Counted from the stretch's first letter, positions 1-5,879 are shown. The stretch: DNA of 9,411 bases from Rhodobacteraceae bacterium UBA3087 (GCA_002367285.1 DFBF01000248.1:169-9579), one strand, 5' to 3'. Notes: generated by a model from the letters alone, not told the origin. Program-made: numbers and translations.

Positions 1-136
1 CCCCCCCGAATCACCCCGCCGCTTATAGCGTTTCGTTAGAATTTTACGACGGTCTGTTCCTTTTCGGGGGGTTGGAAAATCCCCCCTCCCCATAAATGGG
101 GGGGCACAATCCGCGAATTTCATAAAAAAAGGACAC
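1..136. other. Non-coding leader upstream of the quorum-sensing operon
   Basis: No credible coding region is visible here. The stretch is rich in homopolymer runs: C at 1-7, G at 66-71, C at 81-86 and G at 98-104. It also has an A-rich tract (122-130) just before a Shine-Dalgarno-like AAGGA. By position it should hold the promoter and 5' untranslated region of the small ORF-luxR transcript. I could not identify a convincing -35/-10 pair. A TAGAAT at 37-42 is a fair -10 match but lacks a partner -35 at the usual distance. Confidence 0.5.
66..104 (+). promoter_or_regulatory. Overlapping G-tract/C-tract hairpins in the leader
   Basis: Six G (66-71) can pair with six C (81-86) across a 9-nt loop. 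Separately, 85-91 (CCTCCCC) can pair with the seven G at 98-104 across a 6-nt ATAAAT loop, giving 7 pairs including one G-U. The two stems share C85-C86, so full versions of both cannot form together. No U-tract follows either, so they do not look like classical intrinsic terminators. They may be a terminator for a gene left of the window, an mRNA-stabilising structure, or a switch in the 5' UTR. The pairings are visible in the sequence; the function is inferred. Confidence 0.4.
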
Positions 137-190
137 ATGTCATGGTTGTTTTCCCGAATGCAACAAGGCGAGGCTTTACATGTCGACTGA
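137..190 (+). CDS. Possible 17-codon leader ORF before the 71-aa gene
   Basis: An ATG at 137 follows an A-rich tract and AAGGA (129-133) with a short spacer of about 3 nt. It opens a 17-codon frame reading MSWLFSRMQQGEALHVD, which ends with TGA at 188-190. The frame overlaps the first 11 nt of the next ORF (ATG at 180), so ribosomes ending here would be placed to re-initiate at 180. The peptide matches no family I recognise. It could act only as a translational-coupling leader, or be a chance frame. Confidence 0.3.
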   Translation: MSWLFSRMQQGEALHVD

Positions 191-395
191 ATGGATTCTT
201 GATGTTCTTACCGACCTGAAGGCTTTTGCCGAGCATAACGGGATGGAGGCGACCGCGGACGCGTTGGATGACGCGCGGCTGGTGGCCCTGACCGAATGCG
301 CAAGTCTTGTGGGCGGCAAGGCGGAGACGACGCGTGCGCATGAAGGCAAAGCTGGAGACAATACTTACCTCGTTGCAGGGCGCGACCACGCTTGA
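180..395 (+). CDS. Small hypothetical protein (71 aa) overlapping the start of luxR
   Basis: The ATG at 180 is preceded by GGCGAGG (167-173) at good spacing, which supports this start. The 71-residue product has no signal peptide or membrane segment. Residues 4-20 (WILDVLTDLKAFAEHNG) and about 22-43 look like two amphipathic, acidic helices, and the remainder is polar and probably disordered. Residues from about 54 onward are encoded in the region that also encodes the luxR N-terminus in another frame (56-nt overlap from 340), so luxR translation may be coupled to it. The helical half resembles small conserved proteins of Rhodobacterales as I recall them, but I cannot name a family. An adaptor or modulator of the adjacent LuxR is speculation from position alone. 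Confidence 0.65.
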   Translation: MSTEWILDVLTDLKAFAEHNGMEATADALDDARLVALTECASLVGGKAETTRAHEGKAGDNTYLVAGRDHA

Positions 396-1053
396 AACCC
401 TTCAGGCGACCACAGAGGCGTTGCAGGCGCACTATGGGGTCAGCCACATCGTGTATCATTGGGTGAATGCGGTCGGGGAACGGTTCGGCGCGGGCACCTA
501 CAGCCCGGAATGGGTCGATAATTACCTCGAGAAGAATTACCTCAGCATGGATCCGGTCATTTTCGGCTGTTTTAAGCGCTTCACCCCGGTGAATTGGAAG
601 GAATTGGACTGGTCCTCCAAATCCGCCAAGGCGATGCTGCACGATGCGCTGGAATTCGGCCTGGGCAACCAGGGCTATTCGATCCCGATCCGTGGGCCTC
701 AGGGGCAGTTCGCCCTGTTCACGGCCAACATGCACAGCAATGACGCTGCGTGGGAGGCGTTTATCGAAGACAACGGTCGCGATCTCATGATCCTGGCGCA
801 TGAGTTCAACAAGAAGGCATTGGAGTTTGAGCAGGGTGGCGAAGGGGCCGCGACACCGACCCTGTCACCACGCGAATTGGCGGCGATGAAGTGTCTGGCG
901 CAGGGTCAAAGCCGTGCTCAGGCAGCGGCTGATCTGGGCATCAGCGAACATACGTTGCGCGTGTATATCGAGGCGGCACGCCACAAATTGGGGGCGTTGA
1001 ACACCACCCACGCCGTGGCCCGCGCCCTGTCCACCGGTATCATTATCGTCTGA
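340..1053 (+). CDS. luxR: LuxR-family acyl-homoserine-lactone-responsive transcriptional regulator
   Basis: This is a 237-residue quorum-sensing regulator with an N-terminal autoinducer-binding domain (about 15-165) and a C-terminal LuxR/FixJ-type helix-turn-helix (about 173-232). The ligand-pocket residues invariant in AHL-binding LuxR proteins are present: W58, Y62, D71, P72, W86 and G112 (TraR W57, Y61, D70, P71, W85, G113). In the DNA-binding domain E179 and G189 match TraR E178 and G188, while TraR L182 is replaced by M183. The full ligand set argues for a true AHL receptor rather than a ligand-blind orphan. The synthase gene lies 99 bp downstream, its probable cognate partner. The start is uncertain: ATG 340 lies 13 nt after the GGAG at 323-326, whereas an in-frame GTG at 334 is better spaced (7 nt) and would add two residues. 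The start lies inside the preceding small ORF, which suggests translational coupling. Confidence 0.93.
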   Translation: MKAKLETILTSLQGATTLETLQATTEALQAHYGVSHIVYHWVNAVGERFGAGTYSPEWVDNYLEKNYLSMDPVIFGCFKRFTPVNWKELDWSSKSAKAMLHDALEFGLGNQGYSIPIRGPQGQFALFTANMHSNDAAWEAFIEDNGRDLMILAHEFNKKALEFEQGGEGAATPTLSPRELAAMKCLAQGQSRAQAAADLGISEHTLRVYIEAARHKLGALNTTHAVARALSTGIIIV

Positions 1054-1152
1054 AAGAACGGATTGTTTCTAATATACGAACGGTGCTTTCGCGTCATGTT
1101 AACCATTTTCGTTCACATTTGTTCTCGAGCACACCGGACAAAGGACCCCATC
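1054..1152 (+). promoter_or_regulatory. luxR-luxI intergenic region, probable luxI promoter
   Basis: This 99-bp gap is clearly more AT-rich than the flanking genes, as expected for a promoter. A TAATAT (1070-1075) could be a -10 element, and AAGGA (1141-1145) is a well-spaced ribosome-binding site for the luxI ATG at 1153. An imperfect dyad, CGAA(1077-1080)...TTCG(1088-1091), pairs at 5 of 7 positions around its centre and is a weak lux-box candidate. No 18-20 bp dyad matching the classical lux box was found. LuxR control of luxI is usual in this gene pair, but here it is inferred. Confidence 0.5.
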
Positions 1153-1800
1153 ATGCTGCGCTATGTATACGCCGAAGACCTGACCCGTTTCCCCCGTCTG
1201 CGCGATTCCATGTTCCGTGATCGGGCCGACCAGTTTTCAAAACGATTGGGGTGGGATGTCCGGGTGAATGCCGCTGGCGAAGAGCGGGACGAATACGATG
1301 CGATGAACCCGCTCTATGTGATCTGGGAAGGCGCCGACGGCTGCCATGGCGGATCAATGCGCTTCTTGCCGACGACGGGCGACACGATGGTGAATGACCA
1401 TTTTTCCCACCTGACGGACGGCGTACGCATCGAAAGCCCGTTGATCTGGGAATGCACGCGGTTCTGCCTGTCTCCCGGGGCGGACCGTCGCGTGTCCGCC
1501 GCCCTGGCGCTGGGGGCGGGTGAGCTGATGCAAGCCTTTCACCTGAAACACTTCGTCGGCGTGTTCGATCCCCGGATGGAACGGATCTATCGCCTGATGG
1601 GGTTGGAACCGGATGTCCTGGGCACCGCAGGCGAAGGGCGCGACAAAATCGGTGTCGGCCTGTGGGAGATGAATGAGGCGGCCTTTGCGCCGACGTTGAA
1701 ACGGGTGGGTGTGACCCGGTCGGTCTCCAAAGGATGGCTGCGGTATTCCCTGGCCGGACGTCCGGTCGCGGATGACTGCGCGATGCCCGCCTCGGCGTAA
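1153..1800 (+). CDS. luxI: LuxI-family acyl-homoserine-lactone synthase
   Basis: This 215-residue cytosolic enzyme makes an AHL signal from S-adenosylmethionine and an acyl donor, typically acyl-ACP. The family-invariant residues are all present: R24, F28 and W34 in the N-terminal SAM region, E44, D46 and D49 (EERDEYD), R70, F84, and E100/R103 in WECTRF. Length is typical for LuxI enzymes. The start at ATG 1153 is chosen because it follows AAGGA at the right distance and begins the usual LuxI N-terminus; an upstream TTG would only add an atypical 30-residue extension. The acyl chain made cannot be read reliably. The segment F134-V135-G136-V137-F138 falls near the position where Thr/Ser versus Gly/Ala influences 3-oxo preference, and Gly is present, a weak hint against 3-oxo products. 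It is probably co-regulated with the adjacent luxR. Confidence 0.95.
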   Translation: MLRYVYAEDLTRFPRLRDSMFRDRADQFSKRLGWDVRVNAAGEERDEYDAMNPLYVIWEGADGCHGGSMRFLPTTGDTMVNDHFSHLTDGVRIESPLIWECTRFCLSPGADRRVSAALALGAGELMQAFHLKHFVGVFDPRMERIYRLMGLEPDVLGTAGEGRDKIGVGLWEMNEAAFAPTLKRVGVTRSVSKGWLRYSLAGRPVADDCAMPASA

Positions 1801-1801
1801 C

Positions 1802-1821
1802 GATTTTTCGCTCGAAAAATC
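1802..1821. terminator. Perfect 9-bp inverted repeat just after luxI
   Basis: GATTTTTCG (1802-1810) and CGAAAAATC (1813-1821) are perfectly complementary with only CT between them, starting 2 nt after the luxI stop. No U-run follows the stem, so it is not a textbook intrinsic terminator. The A/T-rich stem still makes a compact hairpin that could end or protect the luxI transcript. It could instead be a protein-binding palindrome in front of the helicase gene. Confidence 0.5.
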
Positions 1822-1842
1822 ACCCTCCGCTGGTGCTTGCGT

Positions 1843-1860
1843 GACCCTCAGGTTAGGGTC
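1843..1860 (+). promoter_or_regulatory. Dyad covering the helicase ribosome-binding region
   Basis: GACCCT (1843-1848) and AGGGTC (1855-1860) form a perfect 6-bp inverted repeat with a 6-nt loop. The only Shine-Dalgarno-like bases for the ATG at 1866 are AGGG at 1855-1858, which lie inside the right arm. As RNA the hairpin would mask the ribosome-binding site; as DNA it could be an operator. The sequence pattern is direct; either role is inferred. Confidence 0.4.
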
Positions 1861-1865
1861 GCGCC

Positions 1866-3407
1866 ATGTCCCAGACCACAGCCCAGACCCAAATCACCTT
1901 TTCTGATGATCAGGCCGAAGCCCATGACCGTGTCGCCGAAATGCTGCGCGGCGCGGGCGTTGATCTGGACGAAAGCCTTCTGACCCCGATGGCCGATGGC
2001 AAAGCGCAGGTCATGGCGGTTCTGGGCAAGGCTGGATCCGGCAAGACCCTATTGCTGGCCCAGCTGTACAAGGCGTTGGAGGCGGCGGGCGTCGAGGTCG
2101 TCTCTGGCGACTGGGAGGGGCGCAAGCGGCGCGACAAGCGCACGCTGGCGATCCTGGCCCCGACCAACAAGGCGGCCAGCGTTTTGCGCAACCGCGGCGT
2201 GCCCGCGACGACGATCCATCGCATTCTGTATACGCCCGTTTATGACCCGGAATACGAAAAGATCGCCGAGTGGTTGGCGGGAAACGGTCCGCGCCCAGAC
2301 GTAGAAGGGTTGACCGACGAAGCGCTGGATCGGGCGTATTCGTTTTATCAGGCGCAGAAATCCATTCCGGGGGCCTTGGCGGCGGCTGGCCTGCGGGGCT
2401 CGGATTTCATCACGGGCTGGAAACGGCGCGATGATCCGTTGGACATCGGTTTTGTTGATGAAAGCAGCATGTTGGACGAAAAGCAGTTCAACGACTTGCG
2501 CGAGATTTTCCCGACCCTTGTGCTGTTCGGCGATCCCGCTCAGCTGGCCCCGGTGGGTCAGTCGGGCGAAATGATCTTCGACAAGCTGGGCGACAGTCGC
2601 AAGATGGAGTTGCACCGCATTCACCGCCAGGAACAGGACAATCCGATTCTGGATCTGGCCCATGCGCTGGCCGACCCAGCGCTGGCGTTCGAAGATTTCG
2701 AAAACATGATCGAAGACGCGGCCCGGCGCGATGATCGCGTGGTGCTGGCGCCACGGGTGAACGCCGACCTGATGGCACGCAGCCCGGTCCTGGTTTGGCG
2801 CAACAAGACCCGCGTGCGCCTGATCCGCGCCTTCCGCGTGGCGTTCGACGCCCCGGACCACGAATTGTTGCCGGGTGAACCGTTGATCTGTGACGGCATC
2901 GAACTGCCCCTGAAACACCGCAAGAAACGCATCGACCTTGAGGCGCGCGGCCTGATCAAGGGGGCGCAATGCGTCTATCTGGGACCAGGCAACAAATCCG
3001 GGTTCTCGCGGCTTCATGTGATGGGGGCAGAAGACCCGCGCGTGTCAGCCGCCAGCATCATCAAAATCGAATTGCCGGACGAAGAGGAGCCGTTTATCCC
3101 CTTTGCCGCCCGCATGGGCGCGGCATTCCTGCATGGGGCAGCGGTGACGATCCACAAGGCGCAAGGCTCGCAATGGTCCGATGTGCAAGTGTTTGCCCCG
3201 GACCTGTGGGCGGCCTCGCGTGCTGGCCGGATTGAGGCGGGATTGCCGCTGTGGAAACGTCTGGCCTATGTGGCGATCACGCGGGCCGAAACCCGCCTGC
3301 ATTGGGTGAAACGCTATGCGCTGGCGCGCCCCGAAGGGCCGCTGTCAACCGATGATTTGCGCATGGGTCCCGCGCCCCTGACATTAGAGGTCCAGACGGA
3401 TGAATAG
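1866..3407 (+). CDS. SF1B (RecD/Dda/Pif1-like) ATP-dependent DNA helicase
   Basis: This 513-residue stand-alone helicase has all the main superfamily 1 motifs. Walker A is GKAGSGKT (54-61, K60). Motif Ia is LAPTNKAA (97-104), followed by TIHRIL (116-121). Motif II is VDESS (197-201; D198/E199) and motif III is GDPAQLAPV (222-230). HRIHRQ at 250-255 is motif IV-like. Motif V is AVTIHKAQGSQWSDV (426-440) and motif VI is YVAITRAET (468-476; arginine finger R473). The protein probably unwinds duplex DNA during repair or replication in the cytoplasm. It resembles RecD-type and phage Dda-type helicases but lacks the RecB/RecC partner context. About 75 residues separate the TIHRIL element from motif II, an insertion with no motif I know. 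The ATG at 1866 is the first Met and leaves the fold intact. The gene overlaps the SDR gene by 8 nt. Confidence 0.88.
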   Translation: MSQTTAQTQITFSDDQAEAHDRVAEMLRGAGVDLDESLLTPMADGKAQVMAVLGKAGSGKTLLLAQLYKALEAAGVEVVSGDWEGRKRRDKRTLAILAPTNKAASVLRNRGVPATTIHRILYTPVYDPEYEKIAEWLAGNGPRPDVEGLTDEALDRAYSFYQAQKSIPGALAAAGLRGSDFITGWKRRDDPLDIGFVDESSMLDEKQFNDLREIFPTLVLFGDPAQLAPVGQSGEMIFDKLGDSRKMELHRIHRQEQDNPILDLAHALADPALAFEDFENMIEDAARRDDRVVLAPRVNADLMARSPVLVWRNKTRVRLIRAFRVAFDAPDHELLPGEPLICDGIELPLKHRKKRIDLEARGLIKGAQCVYLGPGNKSGFSRLHVMGAEDPRVSAASIIKIELPDEEEPFIPFAARMGAAFLHGAAVTIHKAQGSQWSDVQVFAPDLWAASRAGRIEAGLPLWKRLAYVAITRAETRLHWVKRYALARPEGPLSTDDLRMGPAPLTLEVQTDE

Positions 3408-4128
3408 TATTCTGGTCACCGGTGCCAGCGGCGGCATTGGCCGCGCTTGCGCCGATCTGTTCCTGGCCAAAGGTTGGACCGTCGGCCTGTTGGCCCGCCG
3501 CGGCGCGGTGCTGGAGGAGGTCGCCGCCGGGCGCAGCAACGCCGTGGTGCTAGAGGCCGATGTCAGTGATCCTGCGGCGGTCGAGGCAGCGTTCGACCGG
3601 TTCCAGGGGGCGGCGGGGCGGCTGGATGTGCTGTTCAACAACGCGGGTCTGTTCACCCCGGCGGCAACGATTGACGAGGTCACGCTGGACGACTGGAAAC
3701 AAGCGCTGGACGTGAACCTGACCGGCATGTTCCTGTGCGCGCGCGCAGCCTTCGCGCGTATGCGCAGGCAGACCCCGCAAGGTGGGCGGATCATCAACAA
3801 CGGATCGATCAGCGCCCATGTGCCGCGCGCTGGCGCGGTGACCTATACGGTGACGAAACACGCCGTCACGGGCTTGACCCGACAACTGAGCCTGGACGGC
3901 CGCCCCTTTGATATCGCCTGTGGTCAGATCGACATCGGAAACGCCCGCACCGATCTGTTGCAAGGGATTGCGGATGCCGCCGTGGCTGCAGGGCATGAGC
4001 CCCCCGAAACGATGGATGTAGCCGATGTCGCACGTTCGGTCCTGCACATGGCCAACCTACCGCCCGAAGCGAACGTGCAATTCATGACGGTGATGGCAAG
4101 CAAGATGCCTTACATCGGGCGCGGCTGA
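3400..4128 (+). CDS. Short-chain dehydrogenase/reductase (SDR family)
   Basis: This 242-residue classical SDR oxidoreductase is a Rossmann-fold NAD(P)-dependent enzyme. Visible motifs are the cofactor-binding TGASGGIG (7-14), the acidic AD(V) turn at D54, NNAG (80-83), N106 in VNLTG, catalytic S136, and the Y149-x3-K153 pair in TYTVTK. Arginines R33 and R34 at the end of the second strand favour NADP(H), an inference. Instead of the common PG motif after strand 6 it has CGQIDIGNARTD (174-185), a variant I associate with a recognisable SDR subgroup. The substrate cannot be told. The ATG at 3400 lies inside the end of the helicase gene, with AGAGG (3386-3390) as a plausible ribosome-binding site, so the two are probably co-translated. 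Functional coupling to the helicase is unclear. Confidence 0.9.
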   Translation: MNSILVTGASGGIGRACADLFLAKGWTVGLLARRGAVLEEVAAGRSNAVVLEADVSDPAAVEAAFDRFQGAAGRLDVLFNNAGLFTPAATIDEVTLDDWKQALDVNLTGMFLCARAAFARMRRQTPQGGRIINNGSISAHVPRAGAVTYTVTKHAVTGLTRQLSLDGRPFDIACGQIDIGNARTDLLQGIADAAVAAGHEPPETMDVADVARSVLHMANLPPEANVQFMTVMASKMPYIGRG

Positions 4129-4139
4129 GACATTTCCAA

Positions 4140-4172
4140 TTCTGGCCCAGTTCTGGCCCGGTCCCGGACCGG
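4140..4172. terminator. Convergent-gene junction: 11-bp tandem repeat and 7-bp inverted repeat
   Basis: TTCTGGCCC occurs at 4140-4148 and again at 4151-4159 (11-bp period). The second copy runs into CCGGTCC (4158-4164) and GGACCGG (4166-4172), a perfect 7+7 inverted repeat around C4165. It sits between the SDR stop (4128) and the stop of the opposing gene (4174), so it could end transcription from both sides. No T-run accompanies it on either strand, which weakens the intrinsic-terminator reading. The one-base spacer means a real RNA hairpin would open its innermost pairs. Confidence 0.45.
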
Positions 4173-4173
4173 A

Positions 4174-4935
4174 TCAGGTGCGCAGGATCAGTCGAAAAAT
4201 CGCAGAGGCCCCCCAACCGGCGGCGATGGCGATGACCAGCGACAGCAGGCCATAGATCAGCGGCTGTTCATGCGCCAGGTTGAACACCCAGCGCTCCAGC
4301 CCGACCTTTTGCACGTTGATCACGGTTTCATATTGCGAGGCCACATAGCCCCCCCGCGTCAGATAGATGCGCGTGCGATATTCGCCTTCGGTCAGGTTGG
4401 CGGGCAGCAAAATACGTGTGTCAAACAACGTGTCTTGGGTCAGGTTCACCGCGTTTTCTTCCAGCTTGTACAGGCCAGCAGCGGTGCGAATGCGAACGAC
4501 GGCCTCGGCGAAGTCGCGCGGGTTAAGACCCTCTTCGGCTTCGCCGACCAGACGGATGGATTGTGGGATCGTCACGTTATGGCGCAGGTCTTCCAACTGG
4601 CTGATGCTGTCCGCCAGGCTGGCGGACGTCGCCACCGCATAGAAAGACGGTGCCGCGTCGACCTTGACCGCATCGACGTTCACCCAGATGCCATAGCGTT
4701 TGGCCTTGCGTCGGACGGTGACGGGGCCTGACGGGCCCTCGACCACGACGACGACCTGCAAGGGGTCCGCGTCGGGCATGGGTTCGTCGCGTTTCACCGC
4801 GCCAAAGATTAGGATCTCGGACCCGACGAATGTCGCAGTGATTGATACGCGGTTTTGCGATAGGCCAGCGACGATTTCTTCGGCCCGTGCGGGCAGGATC
4901 ATCAGCATGAGGAAAGCAAGGGCAATGCGGATCAT
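4174..4935 (-). CDS. Alph_Pro_TM (TIGR02186-type) membrane-anchored periplasmic protein
   Basis: This 253-residue protein resembles the alphaproteobacterial putative transmembrane family (Alph_Pro_TM/TIGR02186), whose genes commonly sit beside TauE-type exporters. Residues 1-18 (MIRIALAFLMLMILPARA) form a clear signal peptide with an ARA cleavage site. The mature part (about 19-220) is a mostly beta-rich periplasmic domain with GIWVN (82-86) and FYAVATS (98-104). One membrane helix at about 225-249 anchors the C-terminus, leaving a very short cytosolic tail ending RLILRT. The ATG at 4935 starts one base after the TauE stop (TGA-G-ATG), which fixes this start better than an upstream TTG that would spoil the signal peptide. 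The biochemical role is unknown; a partner or accessory of the exporter is inferred from linkage. Confidence 0.85.
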   Translation of the reverse strand: MIRIALAFLMLMILPARAEEIVAGLSQNRVSITATFVGSEILIFGAVKRDEPMPDADPLQVVVVVEGPSGPVTVRRKAKRYGIWVNVDAVKVDAAPSFYAVATSASLADSISQLEDLRHNVTIPQSIRLVGEAEEGLNPRDFAEAVVRIRTAAGLYKLEENAVNLTQDTLFDTRILLPANLTEGEYRTRIYLTRGGYVASQYETVINVQKVGLERWVFNLAHEQPLIYGLLSLVIAIAAGWGASAIFRLILRT

Positions 4936-4936
4936 C

Positions 4937-5851
4937 TCAGTGCCCCCCGCCTGCGCCAAGCTCGTACAGCTCGGACGGCATCAACAGCAGGTCGAACGCC
5001 AGCTTGCCACAGACCACCAGAACCATGATGGCCAGCAGAATGCGCAGCTGTTCGGCCTTCAGTTTCACACCGATCCGGGCGCCGATCTGGGCCCCCACAA
5101 CGCCGCCCACCAGCAGCAGAACCGCCAGCCCCATATCGACGGTAAAGTTCGTGGTGGCGTGCAGTAGGGTGGTAAATGCGGTGACGAATATGATCTGGAA
5201 CAAGGATGTGCCGACAACGACTTTGGTCGGCATGCCCAGCATATAAATCATCGCCGGAACCATGATGAAACCACCACCAACCCCCATGATGGCGGCCAGA
5301 ATACCGACCAATACGCCAACAATCAGCGGTGGAATGACTGAGATATACAGCCCCGAGGTGCGGAACTTCATCTTGAAGGGCAGGTTGTGCAACCAGGTGT
5401 GTTTGCGCCGCGTGGGCACCGCGCCGCCACGCGTTTTCATGATCGCGCGCAACGATTCAACAAACATCAGCGCGCCGATAATGCCCAGAAACACCACATA
5501 GGACAGCTTGACCAACAGATCGACCTGGCCGATTGCCTTCAGGGTGTTGAACAGTTGAACCCCCAAGGTCGCACCGACAAGACCTCCGATCAGCAGCACA
5601 AGCCCCATGCGCAAATCCACTGTCTTGCGTTTGAAATGCGCAAGCACGCCGGAGAAGGATGACGCAACGATCTGGTTCGCTTCGGTTGCGACGGCCACAG
5701 CAGGCGGGATGCCGATGAAAAACAGCAGCGGCGTCATCAAAAAGCCGCCTCCGACACCAAACATGCCTGACAGAATACCAACAATGCCGCCAAGACCCAG
5801 CAGCAGGAATGCGTTTACCGAGACTTCGGCAATAGGAAGGTAGATTTGCAT
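4937..5851 (-). CDS. TauE/SafE family sulfite/anion exporter
   Basis: This 304-residue inner-membrane permease of the TauE/SafE (DUF81) family includes exporters of sulfite and organosulfur anions. It shows the family's internal duplication. The first half has GILSGMFGVGGGF (25-37) and the second has GILAAIMGVGGGF (183-195), each followed by a hydrophobic stretch containing Pro. About eight membrane segments are apparent, split by a basic cytosolic loop (about 134-165: RAIMKTRGG...RRKHTW). ATG 5851 is chosen; a TTG at 5857 is the only other upstream option, since a TAG precedes it in frame. No Shine-Dalgarno sequence is evident, so translation may be weak or the mRNA leaderless. The gene is followed after 1 nt by the Alph_Pro_TM gene and looks like the head of a two-gene unit. 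The exact substrate is not readable; sulfite is the family default. Confidence 0.88.
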   Translation of the reverse strand: MQIYLPIAEVSVNAFLLLGLGGIVGILSGMFGVGGGFLMTPLLFFIGIPPAVAVATEANQIVASSFSGVLAHFKRKTVDLRMGLVLLIGGLVGATLGVQLFNTLKAIGQVDLLVKLSYVVFLGIIGALMFVESLRAIMKTRGGAVPTRRKHTWLHNLPFKMKFRTSGLYISVIPPLIVGVLVGILAAIMGVGGGFIMVPAMIYMLGMPTKVVVGTSLFQIIFVTAFTTLLHATTNFTVDMGLAVLLLVGGVVGAQIGARIGVKLKAEQLRILLAIMVLVVCGKLAFDLLLMPSELYELGAGGGH

Positions 5852-5879
5852 GTACAACTACTGCTGCAAGAGTATGAAT

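Noticed and set aside
33..49. Imperfect dyad TCGT...ACGA as a lux box
   Set aside because: It has only four solid pairs per arm and no match to the classical lux box, and the similar weak dyad near luxI does not share its sequence.
66..104. G-quadruplex in the leader
   Set aside because: Only two long G-runs are present on the plus strand, too few for an intramolecular quadruplex.
307..339. TTG-initiated N-terminal extension of luxR
   Set aside because: It adds WAARRRRRVR-like residues that do not fit the LuxR domain, and ATG 340 or GTG 334 suffices.
208..801. Minus-strand open frame opposite luxR
   Set aside because: It overlaps a regulator with conserved residues throughout and shows low-complexity, Arg/Pro-rich translation typical of an antisense shadow.
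1063..1152. TTG-initiated 30-residue extension of luxI
   Set aside because: It reads through the AT-rich promoter region, while ATG 1153 has a good ribosome-binding site and the canonical LuxI N-terminus.
2049..3017. Long open frame (322 codons) on the minus strand opposite the helicase gene
   Set aside because: It is the high-GC shadow of a gene with all SF1 helicase motifs; its translation shows no recognisable motif and no start context.
4270..4731. Plus-strand open frame opposite the Alph_Pro_TM gene
   Set aside because: The minus-strand frame has a signal peptide, membrane anchor and family resemblance; the plus-strand translation has none.
4936..4959. TTG start for the Alph_Pro_TM protein
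   Set aside because: It would put eight polar residues ahead of a clean signal peptide; the ATG at 4935 directly follows the upstream stop.
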